This document shows, one piece after another, positions 1 through 6,982 of a stretch of DNA of 22,966 nt. Every line of letters starts with the position of its first letter. Position 1 is the first letter of the stretch. This stretch comes from Congregicoccus sp964517665 (GTDB lineage Bacteria; Verrucomicrobiota; Verrucomicrobiia; Opitutales; Opitutaceae). The DNA lies in assembly GCA_964517665.1 (NCBI GenBank), contig CAZFCY010000077.1, positions 1-22,966 of the forward strand. The letters run 5' to 3'. Made by a program: the position numbers and the translations under genes. The notes beneath the pieces were generated by a model. It searched no databases. It was not told where the DNA came from and saw nothing but the letters and a program-made list of their open reading frames with translations.

Positions 1-785
1 CAGGAGCCGAAGACGGCGCCGGCCGCGCCGCGAAGCTGATCCCACGGATCGTTGGGGAACACGTGGCCGGTGCGCTCCTTCACGAGCGCCTTGAAGCGGA
101 CGACGAGTTCCTTCTGGTCCTCGGCGGTGAGCTTCGAGTCCTCGATGTCGGCCTGGTAACGCTCGTGCTTGAAGGCATGGATGACGGTCTCGAACGGCTC
201 GTGATCCTCGTTCTCGCGCTTCTGCACGCCGAGCACGACGTCTCCGTACATCTGGATGAAACGACGATAACAATCCCAGGCGAAGCGCGGGTTGTTGGTC
301 GTGTTCTCGAGCGCGACGACCGTCTGGTCGTTGAGGCCGAGGTTGAGGATCGTGTCCATCATGCCCGGCATGGAATCACGCGCGCCGGAGCGGACGGCGA
401 CGAGGAGCGGCATGCCGCTGGTCGCGCCGAACTTCGTGCCCATGATCTTCTCCATGTTCGCCACGCCGGCCTGGATCTGGGCCTCGAGCGATTCAGGATA
501 GGTTCTCTTGTTCGCGTAGTAGTAAGTGCAGACTTCCGTCGTGATCGTGAAACCCGGGGGCACGGGCAGGCCGATGCGCGTCATCTCGGCGAGATTCGCG
601 CCCTTGCCGCCGAGCAGCGGCTTCATCGATCCGTCGCCGTCGGCCTTGCCGTTGCCCCACGTGTAAACGTATTTGGGGCCCCGGGCGGAGCGGACCGCCT
701 TGGCGGTTTTCTTGGCAGCGGGTTTGGCTGCGACCTTCTTGGACGCGGATTTCGCGACCTTCCTGGCTTTGGTTTTTACGGCCAT
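1..785 (-). CDS. ppdK: Pyruvate, phosphate dikinase, N-terminal part (runs off left edge)
   Basis: PPDK interconverts pyruvate, ATP and Pi with PEP, AMP and PPi in the cytoplasm. The visible 261 residues cover the start of the ATP-grasp nucleotide-binding domain. Typical family segments are 'KYVYTWGNGKADGDGSMK' (about residues 38-55), 'LLGGKGANLAEM' (57-68), 'GLPVPPGFTI' (72-81) and 'VAVRSGARDSMPGMMDT' (129-145). The ATG at 785 is the first start in frame; no clear Shine-Dalgarno precedes it. Ahead of the usual family start lie about 35 extra residues with 10 Lys and 3 Arg and no acidic residue, rich in Ala, like a histone H1-type tail. The phosphohistidine and PEP-binding domains are outside the window. 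The gene is divergent from tatC. Identity is secure; the tail's function is unknown. Confidence 0.95.
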   Translation of the reverse strand, partial: MAVKTKARKVAKSASKKVAAKPAAKKTAKAVRSARGPKYVYTWGNGKADGDGSMKPLLGGKGANLAEMTRIGLPVPPGFTITTEVCTYYYANKRTYPESLEAQIQAGVANMEKIMGTKFGATSGMPLLVAVRSGARDSMPGMMDTILNLGLNDQTVVALENTTNNPRFAWDCYRRFIQMYGDVVLGVQKRENEDHEPFETVIHAFKHERYQADIEDSKLTAEDQKELVVRFKALVKERTGHVFPNDPWDQLRGAAGAVFGS

Positions 786-964
786 GTGCGGTGGTTGTAT
801 GCGGTTGGATTGGGAAAGACGGGCGCTGCGCGCAAAGGGTGGAGGCAAAACCTTCCTTCCACCCCCTGTCAACGGAACAGCGCGCCGCGGGTCCGCCATG
901 GCGCCACACCCGCCGGACTTTCGGCGCGACAAATGGGACAACCTCCGCCTCTGTGGTGGGCTTG
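786..964. promoter_or_regulatory. Divergent ppdK/tatC intergenic region with a small hairpin
   Basis: These 179 bases must hold the promoters of both divergent genes, but no convincing -35/-10 pair is visible. The one clear structure is a 7-bp perfect inverted repeat, GGGTGGA (837-843) with TCCACCC (858-864), enclosing a 14-nt loop. It lies 50-80 nt upstream of the ppdK start and could fold in the ppdK leader or serve as a protein site. Either role is speculative. Confidence 0.3.
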
Positions 965-1822
965 ATGGACGACCCCAAGCCAGCGCCGAGCGACGACGAT
1001 GATCCGGAGACACCCGGGATTCAACCGGACGAGCGTGTGATGGGTTTTCTCGATCACCTCGAGGAGTTGCGGTGGACGCTGGTGAAGGCGCTCATCGTCT
1101 TCGTCATCGCGTTCATCCTCATCGCGGTTTTCGTGATCGAGACCTCGCACCTGCTCAACTGGCCGCTGGAGCAGGGCTTGAAAAACTATCCCAACGTGAC
1201 CCGGCTGGTGACGACCACGCCGTTCGCGGTCTTTTCGGTTTACATGATGGTGTGCTTTCTCGGCGCCATCACGCTGTCGCTGCCGTTCATCCTGTTTTTC
1301 GTGGGGCAGTTCGTGGCCCCGGCGCTCATGCCGAACGAGCGCAAGCTTCTCCTTCCGGCCTGCATCGCCGCGGTCGTCCTCTTCCTCGCGGGCAGCCTTT
1401 TCAGTTTCTTCCTGCTCGTGCCCAGCGTGATCAAGGTCTCGGCTTATCTCAACCTCACCTTCGGCACCGAGCTGCTCTGGTCGGCGGATCGTTATTATTC
1501 GATGCTGGTCTGGATGGTCCTCGGCATGGGCGCCGCCTTCCAGTTTCCGATGATCATCCAGATTGTGGTCTACCTCGGGCTGGTCAGCGTCGCGCAACTG
1601 CGCAAGTGGCGCCGCATCGCGATCCTCGTCTTCTTCATCGTCGCCGCGTTCATCACCCCCACTCCGGATCCCATCAACCAGGGGCTGGTGGCGCTTCCGC
1701 TCTGGTTTCTCTACGAGATGTCGATCTGGGTCGCCGCCGGCTATACGACCAGGCTCGCCGCGACTTCGCGTGAGACCGCCGCCGCCGCCGAAGAGCCGGA
1801 AGAGCTCGACGACCAGAACTGA
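965..1822 (+). CDS. tatC: Sec-independent protein translocase subunit TatC
   Basis: TatC is the multi-spanning receptor of the twin-arginine translocon and binds signal peptides of folded exported proteins in the inner membrane. The 285-residue product has the family's signatures: 'MGFLDHLEELRWTLVKAL' at the N-terminal cytoplasmic end, six hydrophobic segments, and 'FITPTPDPINQ' before the last helices, matching the family's TPxxDxxxQ loop. The usual HLxELRxRL box reads HLEELRWTL, so its second Arg is absent. The N-terminus before it is very acidic (a run of four Asp). The ATG at 965 is chosen because a GGTGGG motif sits just upstream and because extending the frame to 791 adds only low-complexity residues. 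No tatA or tatB is in the window. The M48 protease gene follows after 115 nt on the same strand. Confidence 0.95.
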   Translation: MDDPKPAPSDDDDPETPGIQPDERVMGFLDHLEELRWTLVKALIVFVIAFILIAVFVIETSHLLNWPLEQGLKNYPNVTRLVTTTPFAVFSVYMMVCFLGAITLSLPFILFFVGQFVAPALMPNERKLLLPACIAAVVLFLAGSLFSFFLLVPSVIKVSAYLNLTFGTELLWSADRYYSMLVWMVLGMGAAFQFPMIIQIVVYLGLVSVAQLRKWRRIAILVFFIVAAFITPTPDPINQGLVALPLWFLYEMSIWVAAGYTTRLAATSRETAAAAEEPEELDDQN

Positions 1823-1903
1823 TTTTTTCTCCGACCTTTGGAGTGCCGCGATTCCCGCGCGGCAGCCATCGCTTCGCATCGGCCCGCCGGAAACAGCCGT
1901 TGC

Positions 1904-1931
1904 TTGCCGGGGGCGGGCGGAACGCTATTCT
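1904..1931 (+). promoter_or_regulatory. Candidate promoter of the M48 protease gene
   Basis: TTGCCG (1904-1909) and TATTCT (1926-1931), 16 nt apart, resemble weak sigma-70 -35 and -10 boxes. The -10-like box ends 6 nt before the ATG at 1938, so the transcript would be leaderless or nearly so. No Shine-Dalgarno is present, which agrees. This is a pattern match in GC-rich DNA and only suggestive. Confidence 0.28.
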
Positions 1932-1937
1932 TCCGGC

Positions 1938-2732
1938 ATGGTGAAGACCCCTCATGCTCTGGCCGTCTTGTCGGCGGCGGCCTTGTTTCTCGCGGGCTGT
2001 TACACGGTTCCGGAAACCGGCCGGCGTTCGCTCAACCTGATCTCCCCATCGCAGGAATTGCAAATGGGCGCGACGGCGTTCAGGGAGATCAAGCAGTCGG
2101 AAAAGGTCTCGACCGACCAGAATCTGAACCAGACGGTCAACCGCGTCGGCCAGCGCATCGCCAAGGTCGTCGGCGACGACCTTCCGAGCGCGGAATGGGA
2201 GTTCGTGGTTTTCGACGACGAGGTTCCCAACGCCTTCGCCCTCCCCGGCGGAAAGGTCGGTGTTCACAGCGGCTTGTTCAAAGTGGCCAAAACCGACGAC
2301 GAACTCGCGGTCGTCATGGGCCACGAGATCGCGCACGTGACCGCCCGGCACGGAGCCGAGCGGATGTCGCAGGGCGTCCTGCTCGCGGCCGGCGGCGTGG
2401 CTCTGGACGTCGCCCTGAGGGACAAGGACAGCGGCACGCGCAACCTCGCGCTCGCCGCCTACGGTGTCGGCTCGACGGTCGGCGTCATGCTCCCGTATTC
2501 GCGCCTCAACGAAAGCGAAGCCGACGAGATCGGCCTGGTTTACGCCGCCCGCGCCGGCTACGATCCGCGCGCCGCGGTGGATTTCTGGACCGCGATGCAA
2601 AAGGAATCCGAAGGCAAATCCAAGCCGCCCGAATGGCTCTCGACCCATCCCTCCGACGCCACGCGCATCAAAAAGCTCGAAGAAATGATGCCCAGGATGG
2701 TCGAGATCTACAACAAGTCCGACAAACAGTAA
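1938..2732 (+). CDS. M48-family metalloprotease, predicted lipoprotein
   Basis: This is a zinc-dependent endopeptidase of family M48 (HtpX/BepA/LoiP relatives), a group often involved in envelope protein quality control. The 264-residue protein opens with a lipoprotein signal ending in lipobox LAGC, with Cys21 as the lipidated residue, so it should be membrane-anchored in the periplasm. The zinc site is HEIAH (His129, Glu130, His133), with Glu192 in ESEADEIG as the likely third ligand. 'PNAFALPGGKVGVHSGL' (97-113) is the usual family strand before the active site, and 'STHPSDATRIKKL' (235-247) is a conserved C-terminal motif. There are no TPR repeats, so it resembles the short LoiP type rather than BepA. 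The ATG at 1938 gives the clean lipoprotein signal; the longer open frame back to 1563 overlaps tatC and is not coding. Confidence 0.92.
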   Translation: MVKTPHALAVLSAAALFLAGCYTVPETGRRSLNLISPSQELQMGATAFREIKQSEKVSTDQNLNQTVNRVGQRIAKVVGDDLPSAEWEFVVFDDEVPNAFALPGGKVGVHSGLFKVAKTDDELAVVMGHEIAHVTARHGAERMSQGVLLAAGGVALDVALRDKDSGTRNLALAAYGVGSTVGVMLPYSRLNESEADEIGLVYAARAGYDPRAAVDFWTAMQKESEGKSKPPEWLSTHPSDATRIKKLEEMMPRMVEIYNKSDKQ

Positions 2733-2744
2733 GCCCCGCGTCTC

Positions 2745-2786
2745 AAAGCCAAAATTCTGTAACGTACGCGACAGAATCGTGGCTTT
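2745..2786. repeat. 42-nt intergenic palindrome, copy 1
   Basis: The outer arms AAAGCC and GGCTTT and the inner arms ATTCTGT (2754-2760) and ACAGAAT (2771-2777) form a hairpin around a GTACG-containing loop. Copy 2 has the same length and layout, so this is a repeated element rather than a chance palindrome. It starts 12 nt after the protease stop codon and could act as a terminator or as a REP-like mobile palindrome. Confidence 0.7.
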
Positions 2787-2813
2787 GAAGCGGCCCCTCG
2801 GCCTCGCCAGTTG

Positions 2814-2855
2814 AAAGCCGGATTTTTGTCGCGTACGAGACAGGATTGCGGCTTT
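2814..2855. repeat. 42-nt intergenic palindrome, copy 2
   Basis: The second copy is also 42 nt, with perfect outer arms AAAGCCG (2814-2820) and CGGCTTT (2849-2855), a shared GCGTACG-type loop, and inner TTTTGTC/GACAGGA arms that pair only partly. The right arm continues into a run of five T, so on the plus strand it resembles an intrinsic terminator. The copies are 27 nt apart, in the gap between the converging protease and ceramidase-like genes. Confidence 0.7.
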
Positions 2856-2902
2856 TTGTGGCCCCATCCGGGAGGGCGGGGATGCGCTCCTCCTGGAGCG
2901 GG

Positions 2903-4261
2903 CTATGCCAGATCCCGGGCGAGTTTCACGAGTTCGCGGGGCAGCTCGGCATGGATGCGCGCGAACGGGCGCTCGCCGACGACGAGCGGGACGAGGTCGT
3001 CCGTGTAGCCCTGTTTGGCGCCGGCCGCGGCATCCGGCGCGTAGCCGACTCCGCCGGCCAGGCTGACGACCCACGTGTGTGGATGCGGACTGCCTTTCAC
3101 GATCGGAGCCTGCAGGCTGTGAAACACCTCGAGCCCGACGCCGAGCAGCGCCACAGGGCCGATGCGCAGGCCTTGCAACGAGACGGGTGGATTCGGCGGC
3201 TTCGTTCCCTCGAAGCCGCCGAGCACGGCGCGCAAACCCTGGAGGCGCGCCATGTGCAGCCCGTTGGTTTGCAGCGGCGGTTCGCCGGCGCGCGGGTCGT
3301 CGGTCACACCGGACGCGGCGAAGATGGCCTCGAGTTCGGCGATGCGCCTTTTCACGAAGGCGCGCGTCCACGGCTTGCGGCTGAACGCGACATCGCGCCG
3401 CGCGCTGCGGAGGTCGTCCGCCGCGACCGGCGCCGCCGCGCGCAGGGCGAGCGCGATCGCCGTGGTGTAGCGTTTCGAAAGCGCGCGCAGGCCGAGCCGC
3501 GTTTCCGCCGCGGCCCGATGGCAGACCGGCGGGTTGATGTCGCCCAGCGCGCCGGGGAGAAAAAGCGCCGTGGCGCCGGGATGCGCGCGCTCGATCTGGC
3601 GCGAAGCGAGTCCGACGAAGTCGCCGTGGACATCGAAGGTTTGTTCGCTGCCGACGACCGGATGGCAGCCAAAGTGGTGCAGCACGCCGGCGAGTTTGTC
3701 GCCGGCGTAAGCGGCGAGGACGCGCAACGTGGGATCCGTGTCCCCGGGCCGCGCCGGCCGCCAGCCGGGATCGAGCCGGACCTCGATCGGATCGAACATC
3801 CAGCCGCCCTTGTCGGTCTCGCGGTTGATCGCGATTCCCTCGCAGGGGACTTCCGCGTAGCGCCACTCGACCGGCGCGAGCGCGTCGCACGCCGCCACGG
3901 CGGCGGCGGCGGCGCGCGCGGGAAGCGTTTCGACATAGATCGCGTCCGCTTCGCCCCAGCCGGACATGCCGCCGACGGCGGGTCCGCTGTGCGTGTGGGT
4001 CGAGGTGACGAATACATCGCGTTCGTCGCAGCCGGTTCGCGCCGCGACAGCCGAGCGGATGCGCAACGCCAGGGGACGCGGCGTGCCGCAGAGCTCGAGA
4101 TTGACGAGGATCGCGCGCTCGCGGCCGCGCACGATCGCCATCGCGCGCGCCATCAGCGGGGCGGTGATCTTCCGGGCCGCCCGGTTGCGATAAGGCCCAT
4201 AGCCCGCGAGCTGCACGCCGAGGCGTGGCGTTATATCAGTTTGCCCGAAACCGGCCTTCAT
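2903..4261 (-). CDS. Neutral/alkaline ceramidase N-domain-like hydrolase
   Basis: The 452-residue protein resembles the N-terminal domain of neutral/alkaline (non-lysosomal) ceramidases, zinc enzymes that cleave amides. It has the family opening 'GFGQTDITPRLGVQLAGYG' (about 4-22). Likely zinc ligands are in THTHSGP (His89/His91) and HHFGCHP (His195-His200). The loop holding the ceramidase nucleophile, GDVSPN in true ceramidases, reads GDINPP here (240-245), with Asn where the catalytic Ser should be. The large C-terminal ceramidase domain is also missing. No signal peptide is visible from the chosen ATG, so it may be cytoplasmic. An in-frame GTG lies three codons upstream. It follows the DegT gene on the same strand after a 240-nt repeat-filled gap. 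A metal-dependent hydrolase or deacylase is likely; ceramidase activity is doubtful. Confidence 0.82.
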   Translation of the reverse strand: MKAGFGQTDITPRLGVQLAGYGPYRNRAARKITAPLMARAMAIVRGRERAILVNLELCGTPRPLALRIRSAVAARTGCDERDVFVTSTHTHSGPAVGGMSGWGEADAIYVETLPARAAAAAVAACDALAPVEWRYAEVPCEGIAINRETDKGGWMFDPIEVRLDPGWRPARPGDTDPTLRVLAAYAGDKLAGVLHHFGCHPVVGSEQTFDVHGDFVGLASRQIERAHPGATALFLPGALGDINPPVCHRAAAETRLGLRALSKRYTTAIALALRAAAPVAADDLRSARRDVAFSRKPWTRAFVKRRIAELEAIFAASGVTDDPRAGEPPLQTNGLHMARLQGLRAVLGGFEGTKPPNPPVSLQGLRIGPVALLGVGLEVFHSLQAPIVKGSPHPHTWVVSLAGGVGYAPDAAAGAKQGYTDDLVPLVVGERPFARIHAELPRELVKLARDLA

Positions 4262-4280
4262 CCTGAACACGGCGGAGAAA

Positions 4281-4310
4281 TTGCACAGAAGGCAACGAAG
4301 GAAACGAAGG
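4281..4310. repeat. Short AACGAAGG direct repeat in intergenic DNA
   Basis: AACGAAGG occurs twice (4294-4301 and 4303-4310), separated by one A and preceded by TTGCACAGAAGGC. It lies just upstream of the ceramidase-like start codon on the minus strand, in AT-richer DNA than its surroundings. It looks like degenerate intergenic filler; no function is evident. Confidence 0.4.
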
Positions 4311-4388
4311 GTTTGGAAGCAGCGCGCACACCAACCGTCCTCGTCGCTTTTTTGGGAGATGAATCCCCATTTCAAGCATGGATGGGAG

Positions 4389-4441
4389 CGGCTTCAGCCG
4401 CGATTCGCCCACGCAACGCTTTCGTTTCGCGGCTGAAGCCG
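4389..4441. repeat. 15-bp perfect inverted repeat between DegT and ceramidase-like genes
   Basis: CGGCTTCAGCCGCGA (4389-4403) is mirrored exactly by TCGCGGCTGAAGCCG (4427-4441) across a 23-nt loop. Each arm contains its own small palindrome, CGGCT-TC-AGCCG or its complement. It sits mid-gap between two same-strand genes, so it may be a dispersed repeat, an attenuator or an mRNA-stabilising hairpin. The element has no T-tract. Confidence 0.6.
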
Positions 4442-4501
4442 GTCCCGCGTTTCCTTCGATGGCATTCAACATTCCGAATATCATTCGTTTCCCTCTGTGA
4501 A

Positions 4502-5803
4502 TCAGGTTTTCCGCTCGTGCTCGCGCAGGGCGTCGATGTTTGCCTCCGCCTTGAGGATGATTTCCGCCATGCGCTCGATCATCGGCTCGCTCGGCGCGAT
4601 GAAATCGAAGCCCGTCTCGATCGCGTGATCGACCCGCCAGCGGGCGTTGGGCAGCGGCATGTTTCGATAATCCACGCCCGCGGCCTGCAGCGTGGAAAGC
4701 CACGAAACGCGCGGCCCCGCGTAGTCCTGCCAGCGCAGGCGTTTCCAGTCCGGGATGACCGACGGCACGTAGCCGGAGGCGCGCATCCCCTCCGCCCGCA
4801 GCGCGGCGGCGAAGGTGTCGCGCGTGATGCCCGCGGCGGCGGAGTCGAAGGTGAAGGTGAAGAAATGATACGCGGGCTTCACGTCCGCGGCGTAACGGGG
4901 GAGGCGAATATATTTCGCGCCGGCGAGATGGCGCCTCATTATATCAGCGTGGCGGCGGCGCTCGGAAAGCTCGTCATCGAGCTTCGCGATCTGACCCGTG
5001 AGCAACACCGCGTTGAGCGGCGAGACGCGATGCGTATGGATGAGCGAATCGACAAACGGCTTCAGGTCCCCGGGCTGGCCGTCGTCGGTCGCGCGGCCCA
5101 TGTGCTGGCCGATCATCGCGGCCTTCCAATAAACGCGCTCGTCCGGCGTGACCATATAGCCGGCCTCGGTCGTCGCGAGCACCTTGCCGCCCATGCAGGA
5201 AAAACCCGCGGCATCGCCGACCGTGCCGACGCGCCGGCCGTCGATCTCGGCGCCGTGCGCCTGGCTGCCGTCCTCGATGAGCGCGAGCCCGTGTTTGTCG
5301 GCGATCGCGCGAAGACGCGCGAGATCCGCCGGTTGCCCGAAGATGTGCACCGCGAGGATCGCGCGTGTGCGCGGCGTGATCGCGGCCTCGATTTGCGCGG
5401 GATCGATCAGGCCGGTGTCGCGCTCGACATCGACGAAGACCGGAATCGCGTTCTGGTGCAGGATGCAGGACGTCGACGCGCCCCACGTGTAGGGCGTCGT
5501 GATCACCTCGTCGCCGCAACAGATCTCGAGGCCGGCGAGCGCGGCCTGCAGCGCGGCGTGTCCCGAGCTGGTCGCGAGCACGCGCCTTCCGGCATGGTAG
5601 CGCGAAAGCGCCTCCTCGGCCTCGCCGATCTCCGGCGCGTGCTTGCGTCCGAGGCCGAAGAGTTTGCCCGCGCGCAACATCTCCATCGCGCGTTCGAGCG
5701 TGTGTTCGGTGAAGACGGGAAACTTCGGATAAACGACTTCGCCGACGGCCGTGCCGCCGAGAAGCGCGAGTTTCGATGAAGCGGGGGCAAGGGTGGCGCT
5801 CAT
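4502..5803 (-). CDS. DegT/DnrJ/EryC1/StrS family PLP-dependent aminotransferase
   Basis: This is a fold-type I PLP enzyme of the DegT/DnrJ/EryC1/StrS family, which mostly transaminate keto-sugars or cyclitols. The 433 residues include 'TSSGHAALQAALAGLEI' (78-93, phosphate-binding region), 'GDEVITTPYTWGAS' (97-110), 'ALIEDGSQAHGA' (174-185, with Asp178 for the pyridine nitrogen) and 'GFSCMGGKVLATTEAGYM' (200-217), where Lys207 is the predicted PLP lysine. That lysine follows Gly-Gly rather than the commoner Ser/Pro-type context. The ATG at 5803 gives a normal family N-terminus ('SKLALLGGTAV'), though no Shine-Dalgarno is visible. The gene is downstream of an AraC-type regulator and upstream of a ceramidase-like hydrolase, all on the minus strand. 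No nucleotide-sugar genes accompany it, so the substrate cannot be named. Confidence 0.92.
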   Translation of the reverse strand: MSATLAPASSKLALLGGTAVGEVVYPKFPVFTEHTLERAMEMLRAGKLFGLGRKHAPEIGEAEEALSRYHAGRRVLATSSGHAALQAALAGLEICCGDEVITTPYTWGASTSCILHQNAIPVFVDVERDTGLIDPAQIEAAITPRTRAILAVHIFGQPADLARLRAIADKHGLALIEDGSQAHGAEIDGRRVGTVGDAAGFSCMGGKVLATTEAGYMVTPDERVYWKAAMIGQHMGRATDDGQPGDLKPFVDSLIHTHRVSPLNAVLLTGQIAKLDDELSERRRHADIMRRHLAGAKYIRLPRYAADVKPAYHFFTFTFDSAAAGITRDTFAAALRAEGMRASGYVPSVIPDWKRLRWQDYAGPRVSWLSTLQAAGVDYRNMPLPNARWRVDHAIETGFDFIAPSEPMIERMAEIILKAEANIDALREHERKT

Positions 5804-5886
5804 GATGTGGCGAGCGTAGCAGATCCGCGTCCGCGCGGGGAATGGCCGCGTTTACGAAGGCATGTCAGAATGTAAGGGATGCAAGG

Positions 5887-5918
5887 GGATAAGAGCGCAA
5901 GAGGATAAGAGCGTAAGG
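5887..5918. repeat. Two-unit 16-bp tandem repeat
   Basis: GGATAAGAGCGCAAGA (5887-5902) is followed directly by GGATAAGAGCGTAAGG (5903-5918), with 14 of 16 bases identical. A decayed third unit may precede it around 5871-5886. It lies in the 150-nt gap between the AraC and DegT genes, just after the AraC stop codon on the minus strand. Confidence 0.5.
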
Positions 5919-5953
5919 CTGGTCCCTGCGCGCGTTCGCAGGAGGCTCGCGTT

Positions 5954-6889
5954 TCATTCGGGCGCGATCGCCCGGTCCTGTCGCGTGTCGCGGGCGGTCC
6001 AGGCGCGTGGCGACTTGCCGGCCACGCGCTTGAAGGCGCGGCTGAAGGCGAACGGATCGGAGAAGCCGAGATCGTGCGCGACGGCCTTTACGCTCGCCCC
6101 GGATGCGTCGAGCAGGCGTTTCGCGAGCGCGATGCGCTCCTCGAGGATGAAACGACCGAGCGGCGCGCCCGTTTCCTCGCGAAAGAGACCGGTGAGGTAG
6201 TTGGGCGAGACGCGCGCCGCGCGCGCCACCTCGGCGAGCGCGAGCGGGCGGCGGGCGTTTTCCCGGATGAACGCGATCGCGCGGCGCACGAGCTGGGCGC
6301 GCGTGTCCAACTGCGCCCCGCCGCCATCGAGAACCTTGCGGTAGAGCGTGAGCGCGATCGTGAGCAGCGCTTCGCGCGCCGCCTCGCAATCCGGCGCGCG
6401 CGCGGCGGCGGTCATCGCGCGCAGCGACCGCAGGCGCTCGCGCGCGTCGGCGGGCAGGAGCGCGAGGTTCATCGCGTGCTCGATCGCGTAGCCGCGGCGG
6501 CTGTAGCGCGTCACGTGCAGCCGCGGGTCGGTTTCGGCCAGGCTCCACCACGCGAGCCGGTAGCCGTATCCAGGTTTCAAATACGCCTCGCCGTGCGGCG
6601 CGCGGGCCGGGCACGCGACGAGGTCGCCCGCGCGCAGGACGGCGCTTTCACGGTCGAAACTGAACCGGCATTTCCCTTCCAGCAAAAGGCAGAGTTCCGC
6701 GTGCTCGTGCGCATGGTCCTCGCCGTAGAGCACGGGCGCGAACGTCGCGCGCGGCCGGCGCTCCCGGGGCCGCCCTCCCGGCCACGGCCCGAGCAGGCGC
6801 CCGGGCTCGAGCCCGCCGAGCGCGGTGATCAGATCGCGGCCTAAAAAAGCAGTGAGCGACACGGAGAGCCGGGAGCTTGCGCGCTCCAT
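5954..6889 (-). CDS. AraC-family transcriptional regulator
   Basis: The 311-residue DNA-binding regulator has an N-terminal cupin-type ligand domain ('LYGEDHAHEHAELCLLLEG' to 'GDLVACPARAPHGEAYL', about 54-104) and a C-terminal pair of helix-turn-helices. The first spans 'LALAEVARAARVSPNYLTGL' (216-235), the second 'SVKAVAHDLGFSDPFAFSRA' (266-285), followed by the family's closing FKRVAGKSPRAW. The ATG at 6889 is preceded closely by GGGAGG. A longer start at 6946 in the same frame is possible but adds only Arg/Ala-rich residues. The gene is divergent from the LysM-kinase with 93 nt between starts and co-directional with the DegT and ceramidase-like genes, so either neighbour could be its target. 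The ligand is unknown, perhaps a sugar as for many such regulators. Confidence 0.9.
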   Translation of the reverse strand: MERASSRLSVSLTAFLGRDLITALGGLEPGRLLGPWPGGRPRERRPRATFAPVLYGEDHAHEHAELCLLLEGKCRFSFDRESAVLRAGDLVACPARAPHGEAYLKPGYGYRLAWWSLAETDPRLHVTRYSRRGYAIEHAMNLALLPADARERLRSLRAMTAAARAPDCEAAREALLTIALTLYRKVLDGGGAQLDTRAQLVRRAIAFIRENARRPLALAEVARAARVSPNYLTGLFREETGAPLGRFILEERIALAKRLLDASGASVKAVAHDLGFSDPFAFSRAFKRVAGKSPRAWTARDTRQDRAIAPE

Positions 6890-6982
6890 CGCCTCCCGGC
6901 AACGCCGCGCTGCTCTTGCGGGTTCCCATTCTCTCGCGCGTGGCATTGACACCGCGCCTCCGGTACCAGCCAAATTGCGCCG
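6890..6982. promoter_or_regulatory. Divergent AraC/kinase intergenic region with a -35-like box
   Basis: This 93-nt space separates two divergent start codons and must contain at least one promoter. TTGACA at 6946-6951, 31 nt before the kinase ATG, is a perfect sigma-70 -35 hexamer in otherwise GC-rich DNA. The best -10 partner, CAAATT at 6971-6976, is weak and has 19-nt spacing. If real, the kinase mRNA would have almost no leader. No AraC half-site repeat is obvious. Confidence 0.3.

Noticed and set aside
1823..1850. Possible terminator after tatC
   Set aside because: A T-run follows the stop codon, but no stem precedes it.
1674..3890. 738-codon minus-strand open frame
   Set aside because: It crosses the protease gene, the palindromes and the ceramidase-like gene in the wrong frame. 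The apparent duplicated peptide in it comes from the two 42-nt palindromes.
2846..5779. 977-codon plus-strand open frame
   Set aside because: It is antisense to the ceramidase-like and DegT genes, whose motifs are on the minus strand. Its translation is low-complexity with no recognisable domain.
5861..5920. Possible CRISPR-like repeats near the AraC gene
   Set aside because: There are only two adjacent 16-bp units with no spacers and no cas genes. It is a short tandem duplication.
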